Assembly: GCA_002709235.1 (NCBI GenBank)
Contig: PAQI01000038.1
Span: 1 to 36,148, forward strand
Direction: 5' to 3'
Origin: Hirschia sp.
GTDB taxonomy: Bacteria > Pseudomonadota > Alphaproteobacteria > Caulobacterales > Hyphomonadaceae
Length of the DNA: 36,148 bases
Numbering within the stretch: the first letter of the stretch is position 1; the number at the start of each line of letters is the position of its first letter. Below, piece after piece: positions 1 to 7,947 of the stretch. Both the position numbers and the translations under genes were made by a program. Under the pieces are notes generated by a model, which did no database searches, was not told where the DNA came from, and saw only the letters and a list, made by a program, of their open reading frames with translations.

Positions 1-34
1 CTCCTCCTCCTCCCCCCTCGACCCGCTAGACCAA

Positions 35-1291
35 ATGGTCGCCGACTATTCATTGGTGACGAACGGCTACTCTGGAAAGGCACCAACCGACCCTTATCCC
101 ATGTTTGAAGAACTACGCGGCAAATGCCCGGTTATGCATGGCGACCTCCTGAAGCAACACCAGATTCCCAGCATGGCCGACTATATGATGACCGGCCGTC
201 CGACAGTCACGCTGTTCCGCTACAAAGACATCCGCAGCGTACTAATGAACCCCAAGGATTGGCAGAGTCACATCGTTGGCGACGGCTTTGGCGCTGCCGT
301 TGATAACATGCTGCTGACGGCGATGGATGGTAATGAACATGAAGAGTTCCGCGGAGCCCTGCAAAAGCCCTTTATGCGGACTGAAATCCGCAAGCTCGTG
401 GACACGCTGATCAAACCAGTTGTGATGGATGAATTCGTCAACAAGCTGCGTCCCGACGGTAAGGCCGACCTTCTCCGTGATTTTGCTTTGCCTTTTCCAA
501 TTCGCGCCATGTACGCTTACTTTGGCTTCCCACATGATGAGGATCTACTTTCTAATCTGGCAAGCTGGGCGATTCAGGTTGTCGCGGCACCTCAAACCGA
601 TCCGGAAGTTGCGGCGGTCACTGTCCCGCAATCAATCGTTGCCGGGCAATCCATGTACGATACAGTGTTTCCGATCGTTCAGGCCTATCGCAAGCGCGGC
701 GAAATACGCCCCGATATTCTTGGGCACATGATGCAGGTTGAACTCGATGGAAAAAAATTCACCGACGAAGAAATAACCCTCTTCATCCGTATGCTGCTGC
801 TGGCGGCCGGTGAGACCACCACGCGCAGTTTCGCAAACATGATGGTGCAGCTACTGGAATGCCCTGATGTCATGGATGAGGTCCGTGCAGATCGCTCCTT
901 GATTCCTAAAGCGGTCATGGAGACCATGCGCCGCGATCCAACGGCTGCGGCGGTTGCTCGTATCGCCGCCCGTGACATGGAAGTTGGCGGGCAGCCAATT
1001 CCCAAGGGAACAGCCGTATTGCTCTCCATCGCGTCGGCAAACCGCGATCCGGACACCTATGAGGACCCTGACCGTCTCTGGCTGAAACGCCCAATGCGCC
1101 CACTGCTGAGCTTCGGCTTCGGTCGGCACATGTGTCTTGGTATGCATATGGCGCTAGCCGAGATGGAAGTCGCGCTGGACGCTGTGCTGGATCTGCCGAA
1201 CCTACGTTTTGACCCGGACTACCCGCATCCGGAAGTGCGCGGACTGAACCTGCGCGGTCCTGACGCAATCAACGTCCTTTGGGACACATGA
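35..1291 (+). CDS. Cytochrome P450, possibly 5'-truncated by the window edge
   Basis: A haem-thiolate monooxygenase of the soluble bacterial class, expected to hydroxylate a small organic substrate with electrons from a ferredoxin and a ferredoxin reductase. From the ATG at 35 it has 418 residues. Visible motifs are the I-helix oxygen-activation stretch AAGETTT near residue 257, the ExxR motif (ETMRR) near 295, and the haem loop FGFGRHMCLG at about 360-369 with Cys367 as the axial ligand. The family is usually 400-450 residues, so the protein looks complete. However, the frame stays open upstream to base 2 and no ribosome site precedes the ATG, so the true start may lie outside the window. 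A ferredoxin reductase gene followed it before IS6 elements broke that gene, which suggests a former P450-redox-partner operon. The substrate cannot be told from sequence. Confidence 0.93.
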   Translation: MVADYSLVTNGYSGKAPTDPYPMFEELRGKCPVMHGDLLKQHQIPSMADYMMTGRPTVTLFRYKDIRSVLMNPKDWQSHIVGDGFGAAVDNMLLTAMDGNEHEEFRGALQKPFMRTEIRKLVDTLIKPVVMDEFVNKLRPDGKADLLRDFALPFPIRAMYAYFGFPHDEDLLSNLASWAIQVVAAPQTDPEVAAVTVPQSIVAGQSMYDTVFPIVQAYRKRGEIRPDILGHMMQVELDGKKFTDEEITLFIRMLLLAAGETTTRSFANMMVQLLECPDVMDEVRADRSLIPKAVMETMRRDPTAAAVARIAARDMEVGGQPIPKGTAVLLSIASANRDPDTYEDPDRLWLKRPMRPLLSFGFGRHMCLGMHMALAEMEVALDAVLDLPNLRFDPDYPHPEVRGLNLRGPDAINVLWDT

Positions 1292-1333
1292 TGTCCCATC
1301 GCTAGGCGGATTGCGCAGAACACAATTAGGAAT

Positions 1334-1840
1334 CCCCCTGTGGGCGTTACCGGCCCATTCCGTCGACTAGTGGAATAGGCCACACTGCCCGACATGAAAT
1401 TGTCGATCTTCCGCTATTTCAAGACCTCGCCTGAAGTCATCCGCCTCACGGTTATAATGTATGTCCGTTTCCCTCTTTCGTTGAGGAATGTCGAGGACCT
1501 GCTGCATGAGCGCGGGAAAGCTGCGATGTAAGACATAGGCAATGCCCAGCGCCAGGTTACCAAACGTTGGGCGAACAACCGGGCGGAGAACTCTCATTTA
1601 CCGCTTCGACGAAGAGAGCAAGCAATGCTCAAGTTCAGGCGAATGCGATCACTACAGAAGTTCGCCGCTATCCATTCCTCTGTCTACAATCTGTTCAATC
1701 TGGAGCGCCATTTCTTCTCAAGAGAGAATTTCAAGAAGAACAGAACAGCCGCCCTCTCCGCGTGGCGGCATCTTTGCGCAGCCTGAAAAACTGGCCGTTT
1801 TCGCTAATGCGAGACCCGTTCGCGTTTGTCTGACACACCC
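1334..1840 (+). mobile_element. IS6-family element, internally deleted copy 1
   Basis: About 507 bp closely related to the intact element at 1965-2782. The right end carries the same terminal sequence (minus strand TGTCAGACAAACGCG, inner edge near 1821, outer edge near 1840). The left end is more diverged but still aligns over TGT...ACCGGCC from 1339. The middle third of the transposase gene is missing: the junction lies near 1516, where the codons for HERG run straight into KAAM. I see no matching 8-bp target duplication, so the copy is old or was rearranged. Boundaries are good to a few bases on the right and less certain on the left. Confidence 0.8.
1394..1786 (+). pseudogene. IS6-family transposase remnant (in-frame deletion plus nonsense codon)
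   Basis: It starts like the intact transposase (MKLSIFRYFKTSPEVIRL) and reads to HERG, then jumps in frame to KAAM. The next codon is TAA (about 1530) where the intact copy has AAA for Lys. After the stop the same frame continues through DIGNAQRQVTKRWANNRAEN to a natural TGA at 1784-1786. The deletion removes about 105 codons, including both catalytic aspartates (Asp83 and Asp140 of the intact copy), and leaves only the glutamate region. It therefore cannot encode a transposase. The rest of the reading frame is well preserved, so the deletion is probably not very ancient. Confidence 0.85.
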
Positions 1841-1964
1841 GCCACGCATTCCCCTGACATCGAGACCGTTCGCATTGCACGGTATTTCTCACAAGAATTC
1901 CGTAGCTTTCGGTACCTCATCTCAACAGAGACCGAATTCCCTCAACCAATTTACCGCCAAAACG
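1841..1964 (+). pseudogene. fpr: Probable 5' fragment of the ferredoxin-NADP reductase gene, stranded between two IS6 copies
   Basis: These 124 bp lie between the right end of IS6 copy 1 and the left end of copy 2. In the frame through 1841 they encode a stretch including ETVRIARYFSQEFRSFRYL, then an Asn-Gly at the IS edge. This resembles the start of bacterial Fpr proteins, where a short strand is followed by a Phe-Ser-Phe strand and then an F-x-N/S-G-Q/E-F loop. The start codon is not recognisable; it was probably lost to copy 1. The match is by eye and weak in absolute terms, but position and order fit the 3' fragment at 2783-3366 exactly. The FAD-binding RxYS segment that should come next is missing from both fragments. 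Confidence 0.5.
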
Positions 1965-2782
1965 GGGACTGTCAGAATAACCGGCCTGTTTCGCAACATT
2001 GCATTATCAGCTACCTTGTCCGACATGAAAACGTCCATTTTTCGCTACTTCAAAACTTCTCCCGAGGTGATCCGCCTCGCGGTCCTCATGTATGTCAGAT
2101 TCCCCCTGTCGTTGAGAAATGTGGAAGATCTACTCCACGAACGCGGGATCGACATTTGCCATGAGACCATACGATTTTGGTGGAATCGTTTCGGCCCCGT
2201 CTTCGCTTTGGAGATCCGCAAGAAGCGCGTCGCTCAAATGCGCGGTTTTGGCCAATATCAGTGGCATCTGGATGAGGTGTTCATCAAGATCAATGGCGAG
2301 ACGCACTATCTCTGGCGCGCGGTCGACCATGAAGGCGAAGTGCTCGAAGCCTACGTCACGAAGTCACGTAACAAACGGGCCGCATTGAAGTTTTTACGAA
2401 AAGCGATGAAACGCCATGGTTCGCCTGAGTTCATCGTGACGGATCGATTACGCAGCTACAAAGCTGCGATGAAAGACATCGGCAACACGTCGCGCCAGGT
2501 CACCAAACGTTGGGCGAACAACAGAGCGGAAAACTCCCATCTACCGCTACGACGAAGGGAGCAAGCAATGCTTAAGTTCAGGCGAATGCGATCACTACAG
2601 AAGTTCGCCGCCGTTCATTCCTCTGTCTACAATTTGTTCAATTTGGAGCGCCATTTCTACTCAAGAGAGAATTTCAAAAGGAACCGCACCGCCGCCCTCT
2701 CCGAGTGGCGGCAACTTTGCGTCGCCTAAAAACTGGCAGTTTCCGCCTAAGCGAGACCGGTTCGCGTTAGTCTGACAACACC
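1965..2782 (+). mobile_element. Intact IS6-family insertion sequence, copy 2
   Basis: About 818 bp, the usual size for the IS6 family, with one transposase gene filling most of it. The terminal inverted repeats follow the pattern GGnnnTGTCAGAnTAAC: the left reads GGGACTGTCAGAATAAC from 1965, and the right, on the minus strand, reads GGTGTTGTCAGACTAAC from 2782. The flanks (CCAAAACG on the left, ATCTGGAA on the right) do not match, so there is no 8-bp target duplication. Fpr-like coding sequence lies on both sides with a gap of roughly 25-30 codons between the parts. This fits insertion followed by an adjacent deletion, or recombination between two copies. Confidence 0.9.
2025..2729 (+). CDS. 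IS6-family DDE transposase
   Basis: A 234-residue transposase for replicative (cointegrate) transposition of the surrounding element. The start chosen is the ATG at 2025, which gives the family-typical opening MKTSIFRYFKTSPEVIRLAV. The longer frame upstream, open from 1542, only runs through the previous IS relic and the spacer. An N-terminal helix-turn-helix region (about residues 10-60) is followed by the catalytic core: Asp83 in WHLDEVFIKI, Asp140 in FIVTDRLRSY, and Glu169 in NNRAENSH, then the basic stretch LPLRRRE. No frameshift or stop is visible, so the enzyme is probably active and could act on the two deleted copies in trans. Confidence 0.95.
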   Translation: MKTSIFRYFKTSPEVIRLAVLMYVRFPLSLRNVEDLLHERGIDICHETIRFWWNRFGPVFALEIRKKRVAQMRGFGQYQWHLDEVFIKINGETHYLWRAVDHEGEVLEAYVTKSRNKRAALKFLRKAMKRHGSPEFIVTDRLRSYKAAMKDIGNTSRQVTKRWANNRAENSHLPLRRREQAMLKFRRMRSLQKFAAVHSSVYNLFNLERHFYSRENFKRNRTAALSEWRQLCVA

Positions 2783-3366
2783 ATCTGGAATTCTACTCGA
2801 TCAAAGTTGCCGACGGCCCGCTCACCTCTCGACTCCAAACCATTCAACCCGGCGACAAGGTCCTGCTCGGTCGCAAACCAACAGGAACCCTGGTGCATGA
2901 CGCACTTGTCCCAGGTAAGCGCCTCTACTGTTTTTCTACCGGTACGGGTTTTGCGCCGTTTGCATCGGTCGTCCGCGATCCGGAAACATATGAGAAATTC
3001 GACGAGGTCATCGTGACTCATACCTGCCGCGAAGTCTCGGAGTTGACCTATTCCGAGGAGATCGTGACTAACACTCTCAATCATGAATTTCTGGGTGAAC
3101 TGGCTCAGGGAAAACTTCGCCGATATGCCTCCTGCACCCGCGAATCCTATCCATATCAGGGGCGAATAACAGACCTGATCCGATCCGGTAAACTATTCGA
3201 AGACCTAGGGGTTCCCTCACTCAACCCTTATACTGACCGCGTCATGATCTGTGGTTCAATGGATATGCTGAACGATACAAAGCAGTGCTGTATAGATGCA
3301 GGGCTGGAAGAAGGCTCAAACGCGGCCCCTTCTCAATTTGTCATCGAAAAGGCCTTTGCCGGGTAA
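2783..3366 (+). pseudogene. fpr: Ferredoxin-NADP reductase, 3' part (5' end lost to IS6)
   Basis: The frame is open from the IS6 end and reads HLEFYSIKVADGPLTSRLQ, then GDKVLLGRKPTGTLV, FSTGTGFAPF, a DPETYEKFDE stretch, ICGSMDMLND and a C-terminal VIEKAFAG. These match the NADP-binding half and the end of the FAD domain of bacterial Fpr (normally about 255-260 residues). About 193 codons remain. The N-terminal FAD-binding strand with the RxYS motif is absent. An open frame beginning with GTG at 2893 exists but would yield only the NADP domain. The gene follows the P450 in the same direction, so it was probably its electron donor. Functional flavoprotein from this locus is unlikely. Confidence 0.85.
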
Positions 3367-3377
3367 AGCGACCCAGT

Positions 3378-3412
3378 CCCACATCCATGATGTCACCCCT
3401 CAAAGATGTGGG
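3378..3412. terminator. Inverted repeat between convergent fpr remnant and BCCT gene
   Basis: CCCACATC at 3378-3385 pairs perfectly with GATGTGGG at 3405-3412 across a 19-nt loop. It lies between the ends of two convergent genes, where a shared terminator would be expected. Neither strand has a U-tract straight after the stem, so intrinsic termination is uncertain. Confidence 0.35.
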
Positions 3413-3442
3413 AGCAAACCCGAAGAGCCCTTAGCAATCTCG

Positions 3443-5050
3443 TTACCCCTTGCCCACCGCAGCCGGATCATTCGCTTCATTCAGCAGGCGATGCTCATCT
3501 CGCAGGCCCTTGTAGAGACTGTAGCAACAAATCAGCAGAATGAACGTGAAGGGCGTTGCAGCCGTGATCGTGCCCGCCTGAAGAGTCTGCAACGCTTCCT
3601 TGCCGCCGCCATAAAGCAGCACAGATGCCGTCACTCCCAGCATGCAGGCCCAGAATACGCGCTGGATAACCGGAGAATCCGTCTTGCCTCCAGATGTGAT
3701 GCTGTCGACGACCAGAGCGCCGGAATCAGCAGACGTCACGATGAACACGATCAACAGGAATATAGCTGCAGCAGACGTGATCATGGGAACCGGTAGACTG
3801 CTCAACATGTGAAAAAGCACAAGTGATGCGCTGCTCACCCCTCCTGCCAGATCACCCTGCCCGTTATTGAATTGCGAGACGGCAGTTTCACCGAAGGCTG
3901 TAAACCAAATGATGCAAATCACGAAGGGTGCCAGCAAAACCACGGCAAAATACTCCCGAACCGTCCGCCCAAGGGAAATGCGTGCGATGAACATGCCGAC
4001 AAAGGGAGACCATGAAATCCACCATGCCCAATAAAAGATTGTCCAGTCATGAAACCATTGCGTATCTTCGCGACCCACCCAGTTCGTCAGCACGAACATA
4101 TCCTGAAGATAAGAGAAAAAGTGTCGACCAAAGCCGGTAAAGATCACCAATGTCGGCCCCATCACTATCACAAACAGAAGTAATGCGAGCGCTATCCCCA
4201 TATTGAGGTTGGACAGGAATTTCACACCACCATTCATGCCGCGCATGACAGAAATTACCGCAAACCCCGTGATCGTGGCGATCAACCCGGTCTGAATGAG
4301 AGTATTGGGCTCAAAACCAAACAGATAAGCCAGCCCTGACGTTGCCTGCGTCGCACCGATACCAATGGTCGTTGCTAAACCGAAGACCGTGGAAATCACC
4401 GCGAACAGATCAATCAGATGCCCCGGCCACCCCCAGATTCGTTCTCCGAGTATTGGATAGAAGGCTGAACGTATCGTCAGCGGCAAGCCTTTGTTGTGCG
4501 CAAAAAAGCCGAGCGCGAGCCCTACGATCGCGTAGATCGCCCAGGGAAACAGGCCCCAGTGAAACAGCGTGGCACTAAATGCCAGACGGTATGCTTGCTC
4601 AGATCCGGCTTCAGCATTCAAGGGGGTGCCAAACCAATCAGAATAATATGCCAGCGGCTCAGCAGCCCCATAGAACATGAAACCGATCCCCACTCCCGCG
4701 GCAAACAGCATGGCGACCCATGACGCCCGTGAAAATTCCGGTCGCGCCTCCTGCCCTCCCAATCGAATGCGTCCAAGAGGAGAAACGGCAAGACCAATAC
4801 AGACTGCGAGAACAAGAACGGGAGTAGCCGCAAAAAACCAGTCAAGTTTGCTCAACGTCCATGCCTTGGCACCGTTCATGACGTCCCGTGTCACGTCCGG
4901 GAAAACAAGCGTAAGCGCCGCGAAAATCAGTATCAGACCAGCGCTCAGGAAGAAGACAGGGTTATGGATATCCATGCCCAGCACTTCGACATTGTCCTGA
5001 CCGACTTCATATTCGGTTTCATAGTCAGACGTCGCTTCGACATCACTCAT
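3443..5050 (-). CDS. BCCT-family transporter (betaine/choline/carnitine type)
   Basis: A secondary transporter of the betaine-choline-carnitine family, moving quaternary ammonium or related compatible solutes across the inner membrane, usually with Na+ or H+. It has 535 residues and about twelve hydrophobic segments. Family signatures are GVGIGFMFYGAAEPLAYY at 119-136 and the Trp-rich segment WTIFYWAWWISWSPFVGMF near 336-354, which forms the aromatic substrate box and the TM8 signature. An acidic cytoplasmic N-terminus (residues 1-28) precedes the first helix. There is no long C-terminal osmosensing extension: the last helix ends about 25 residues before the stop. The gene is alone on this strand and diverges from a TonB-dependent receptor across a 345-bp region. 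Osmoprotection and nutrient uptake are both possible. Confidence 0.93.
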   Translation of the reverse strand: MSDVEATSDYETEYEVGQDNVEVLGMDIHNPVFFLSAGLILIFAALTLVFPDVTRDVMNGAKAWTLSKLDWFFAATPVLVLAVCIGLAVSPLGRIRLGGQEARPEFSRASWVAMLFAAGVGIGFMFYGAAEPLAYYSDWFGTPLNAEAGSEQAYRLAFSATLFHWGLFPWAIYAIVGLALGFFAHNKGLPLTIRSAFYPILGERIWGWPGHLIDLFAVISTVFGLATTIGIGATQATSGLAYLFGFEPNTLIQTGLIATITGFAVISVMRGMNGGVKFLSNLNMGIALALLLFVIVMGPTLVIFTGFGRHFFSYLQDMFVLTNWVGREDTQWFHDWTIFYWAWWISWSPFVGMFIARISLGRTVREYFAVVLLAPFVICIIWFTAFGETAVSQFNNGQGDLAGGVSSASLVLFHMLSSLPVPMITSAAAIFLLIVFIVTSADSGALVVDSITSGGKTDSPVIQRVFWACMLGVTASVLLYGGGKEALQTLQAGTITAATPFTFILLICCYSLYKGLRDEHRLLNEANDPAAVGKG

Positions 5051-5395
5051 TCAGTTAGCTCCGAACTGTTACAGCCAGCACATTCCAGCATCCCGTGCGG
5101 ACACCCTGAATGACCAGAATTCAACGAACAAACAACCTATCATGGGCATTTGAATGAATACCGCCACAGGCGTACCATAATAGCAACACCCGCTATCTTA
5201 TTGATTATACATATTTTTTTCTATTTAACTCATATTTCGAGATTTCAAACCACACAAACGCTCAGATGAGTTCTTTCAATAATCGAAATTATTGCATAGG
5301 CATCGCGATGTCGTCTGAGGCTCGAAGAACTCCCCATCATTCGCCTCGACGCACCAGCTGCCTACGCCAGCTGGGGGAAAAACCGGAGACTATAC
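5051..5395. promoter_or_regulatory. Divergent intergenic region, BCCT transporter / TonB receptor
   Basis: There is no gene in these 345 bp. An AT-rich core around 5190-5245 should hold one or both promoters. Near the receptor start a perfect hairpin, CCAGCTG (5354-5360) paired with CAGCTGG (5368-5374) over a 7-nt loop, lies 21 bases before the ATG. It is followed by GGGGAAAAACCGGAGAC, which supplies the likely ribosome site (CGGAGA). I recognise no operator. Confidence 0.6.
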
Positions 5396-7861
5396 ATGAA
5401 CAGATTCATGAGCGGCGTGTCATGCGCCGCCCTTACCGCGCTATTGATTGGCCCATTGTCCGCACAGGCTCAGGAAGCAGCTGAAGCGACAGACAGCGAA
5501 AAGCGCCTGAAACCCATCACTGTAACCGCGACCAAGCTGTCAGAAAGTGCCCAGGACATACCTGTGGCCGTTCAGGCTGTTGATTCCACCACACTGGATC
5601 AGCTCAACATTGGTAATTTCGACGATTATCTCAAGCATCTGCCGAGCGTCAGCGCAGGTGGTCGTGGACCGGGTCAGAACACGGTTTACATACGCGGTAT
5701 GGCCGTACAGCCGATCACTGTGCTGGTTGGGGGCGCACAAGGCACCATGCCTAACGTTGCGCTCTATGTAGACGAACAGCCAGTGACTGCTCCTGGCCGT
5801 AACCTTGATGTCTACGCCGTAGACATGGAACGTATCGAAGTCTTGCCCGGCCCTCAGGGCACTCTTTTCGGTGCCTCCTCCCAGGCCGGTACGATCCGGT
5901 TGATCACCAACAAGCCAAATTTTGACAGCGTTGCATATGGATTCGACATCGAGTCATCCTTCACCAAAGATGGCGACATGAGCCAGGGTGCGGAGGGTTA
6001 TATCAATGTTCCGATCATCGAAGACAAACTAGCCGTTCGCGCCGCAATGTACTCGATCCAGAAGGGCGGGTATATCGACAACACCTACGGTACATTTACA
6101 ACCGACCCATCCATAAACACGCTTAGCACCGCTACTCCGAACGCTGTTTCCTACGAAACCGCCGACAACGCGCTGCTGGTCGAGGAAAACTTCAACAGCA
6201 GTTCCTACCAGGGCATGCGCGTTGGTGTCCGCTATCAGCCTCACACGGACTGGAACTTCCTCGTTCAATATGCGCGTCAGGCATTGGAAGCTGATGGCGT
6301 CTTTGACTTCGATCCTGAAGTTGGCGACCTGGAAGTGAACCGCTTCTTCCCGGATGAACTCGAAGACGAATTCGAACAACTGAGCTGGACGGCTGAAGGT
6401 CGGCTGGCCATGCTGGACGTCGTCTATACAGGTGCGTTCCTCTCGCGTGATGTACAGCAATCGGTCGACTATACCGGTTACAACAACTCCGGAGCGTTTG
6501 TTGACTATTACACATGTACCTACGCGAACCCTGCCTACATCGTGAACTACGGCATAGATCCGACAGTCATCACGCCGGGCGGCCGCGAATGCCTGACACC
6601 GGTCAAGGGTGCAATCATCGACCAGCGCCACAACCGGGACACGCATGAGCTGCGTTTCTCCACACCACAGGAAAACCGCTGGCGCGTGACCGCTGGTGCC
6701 TTCTACGACAATTACGAGCTCAAGACCCAGGATGACTTCTACTACCTTGCCACCGCTGATCTGGGATTTGCACCAAACGCGCCGATCTCGACAGCCTATC
6801 AGGTCAACCCGAATACGCGCCCTCCCGGCGTAGCATTCTTCAACGACATCCTCCGATCTGAAGAACAGATCGCGTTCTTCGGTGAAGGTTCGTTCGACAT
6901 TGTTCCGGATATGCTTACCGCGACCATTGGTTTGCGATCCTATGAAATCGAGTCCGATTTCAAGGGCTCATCCAACTTTGCTGACGGAATATTCCAGGGC
7001 TCGCAGAATACTGACCGTGGTCGCGACTATGATGTCTCCGGCGGTCACACCACCGAGCCTCTGACCACTGATGGTGTGGTGAAGAAATTCAACCTGTCCT
7101 ACACACCGTTTCAGGACGTCATGTTCTACGCCACATATTCTGAAGGCTTCCGTCCAGGCGGCTGGAACCGTGGTGGCGGTATCCCTTCGGTGAACCCTGC
7201 ATTCCCCGATGTGTCTGCAACCTACGATACAGATGATGTTAAAAACTACGAGTTCGGTTGGAAGAGCCTGTTGCTCGATGGAACACTCCAATTCAACGGT
7301 AACATCTATTTCGTTGAGTGGACCGACATGCAGGTTTCTCGTTTTGACCCGCAGAATGTTTCAATCCTGACATTCATCGAGAACTCTGCTGACTCGGAAG
7401 TCATGGGTATCGAAGGTGATGTGGTCTGGGGTGCAACCGACAACCTCACACTGTTTGGTGCGTTCTCCTACAATGATACGGAACTGACCGCTGTAAGTGC
7501 ACAGATCGTGGAGCTTGCTCCTGTCGGATCTTCCCTGCCGCTGTCGCCCGAGCTGCAGATTGCAGCCCGCGCACGCTATGAATGGGTAATGGGTGAATTT
7601 GATGCCTACGCTCAGGGTGGCTTCCAATACGCGTCGGAAAGCTATTCCTCACTAGTCGCTGCTGAGCGTCTGGAGCAAAGCGGCTACACAATGGCAGATA
7701 TCGCCATTGGTGCCGGTCGCGATAGCTGGAACGCCGAACTGTTTGTCACCAACCTTACTGATGAACGCCCGGAATACTTCCTGAACTCTCAGGATGACAT
7801 TCTGCGAACCACAACAGCACGTCCGCGCACTTTTGGTGTTCGGGTATCATACGACTACTGA
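5396..7861 (+). CDS. TonB-dependent outer-membrane receptor (821 aa)
   Basis: A TonB-gated outer-membrane transporter. A signal peptide (residues 1 to about 25, ending SAQA) is followed by an ITVTATKLSES segment at the plug start. The plug domain runs to about residue 165 and includes YIRGMAV and VLPGPQGTLFGASSQAGTI, the usual end of the plug. The remaining 650 residues alternate aromatic beta-strands and finish with FGVRVSYDY, a typical barrel terminus with an aromatic final residue. The start is the ATG at 5396, because it gives the signal peptide directly and follows CGGAGA. The ligand cannot be read from sequence. This style of receptor, common in sphingomonads and Caulobacter relatives, often handles plant- or algae-derived compounds rather than iron. 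A strong terminator follows the gene. Confidence 0.95.
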   Translation: MNRFMSGVSCAALTALLIGPLSAQAQEAAEATDSEKRLKPITVTATKLSESAQDIPVAVQAVDSTTLDQLNIGNFDDYLKHLPSVSAGGRGPGQNTVYIRGMAVQPITVLVGGAQGTMPNVALYVDEQPVTAPGRNLDVYAVDMERIEVLPGPQGTLFGASSQAGTIRLITNKPNFDSVAYGFDIESSFTKDGDMSQGAEGYINVPIIEDKLAVRAAMYSIQKGGYIDNTYGTFTTDPSINTLSTATPNAVSYETADNALLVEENFNSSSYQGMRVGVRYQPHTDWNFLVQYARQALEADGVFDFDPEVGDLEVNRFFPDELEDEFEQLSWTAEGRLAMLDVVYTGAFLSRDVQQSVDYTGYNNSGAFVDYYTCTYANPAYIVNYGIDPTVITPGGRECLTPVKGAIIDQRHNRDTHELRFSTPQENRWRVTAGAFYDNYELKTQDDFYYLATADLGFAPNAPISTAYQVNPNTRPPGVAFFNDILRSEEQIAFFGEGSFDIVPDMLTATIGLRSYEIESDFKGSSNFADGIFQGSQNTDRGRDYDVSGGHTTEPLTTDGVVKKFNLSYTPFQDVMFYATYSEGFRPGGWNRGGGIPSVNPAFPDVSATYDTDDVKNYEFGWKSLLLDGTLQFNGNIYFVEWTDMQVSRFDPQNVSILTFIENSADSEVMGIEGDVVWGATDNLTLFGAFSYNDTELTAVSAQIVELAPVGSSLPLSPELQIAARARYEWVMGEFDAYAQGGFQYASESYSSLVAAERLEQSGYTMADIAIGAGRDSWNAELFVTNLTDERPEYFLNSQDDILRTTTARPRTFGVRVSYDY

Positions 7862-7898
7862 TCCTGACGGGACATCAATCCCGGACTTGAAACCTACA

Positions 7899-7930
7899 GG
7901 GGCGGCTCCTTCAACCGAGCCGCCCTTTCG
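7899..7930 (+). terminator. Rho-independent terminator after the TonB receptor
   Basis: GGCGGCTC at 7901-7908 pairs perfectly with GAGCCGCC at 7917-7924, with two further outer pairs and an 8-nt loop. A CTTTCGTGTT stretch follows. It ends receptor transcription 38 bp past the stop, so the TPR-sulfotransferase gene starting at 7948 is probably transcribed separately or by read-through. Confidence 0.85.
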
Positions 7931-7947
7931 TGTTAGATATACCGGAC

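Noticed and set aside
1-20. CTC repeat and C-run at the very start of the window
   Set aside because: Too short to call a tandem repeat; it reads as Ser/Pro codons in the open P450 frame and may be part of that gene's 5' end.
1542-2729. A 395-codon open frame covering IS copy 1, the spacer and IS copy 2
   Set aside because: Only the part from the ATG at 2025 is transposase. The upstream part reads IS copy 1 in the wrong frame and the fpr spacer in a frame other than the Fpr-like one.
6029-6646. A 205-codon antisense frame inside the first TonB receptor gene
   Set aside because: The sense gene is a complete, well-supported receptor, and the antisense product has no signal, domain or composition typical of a protein.
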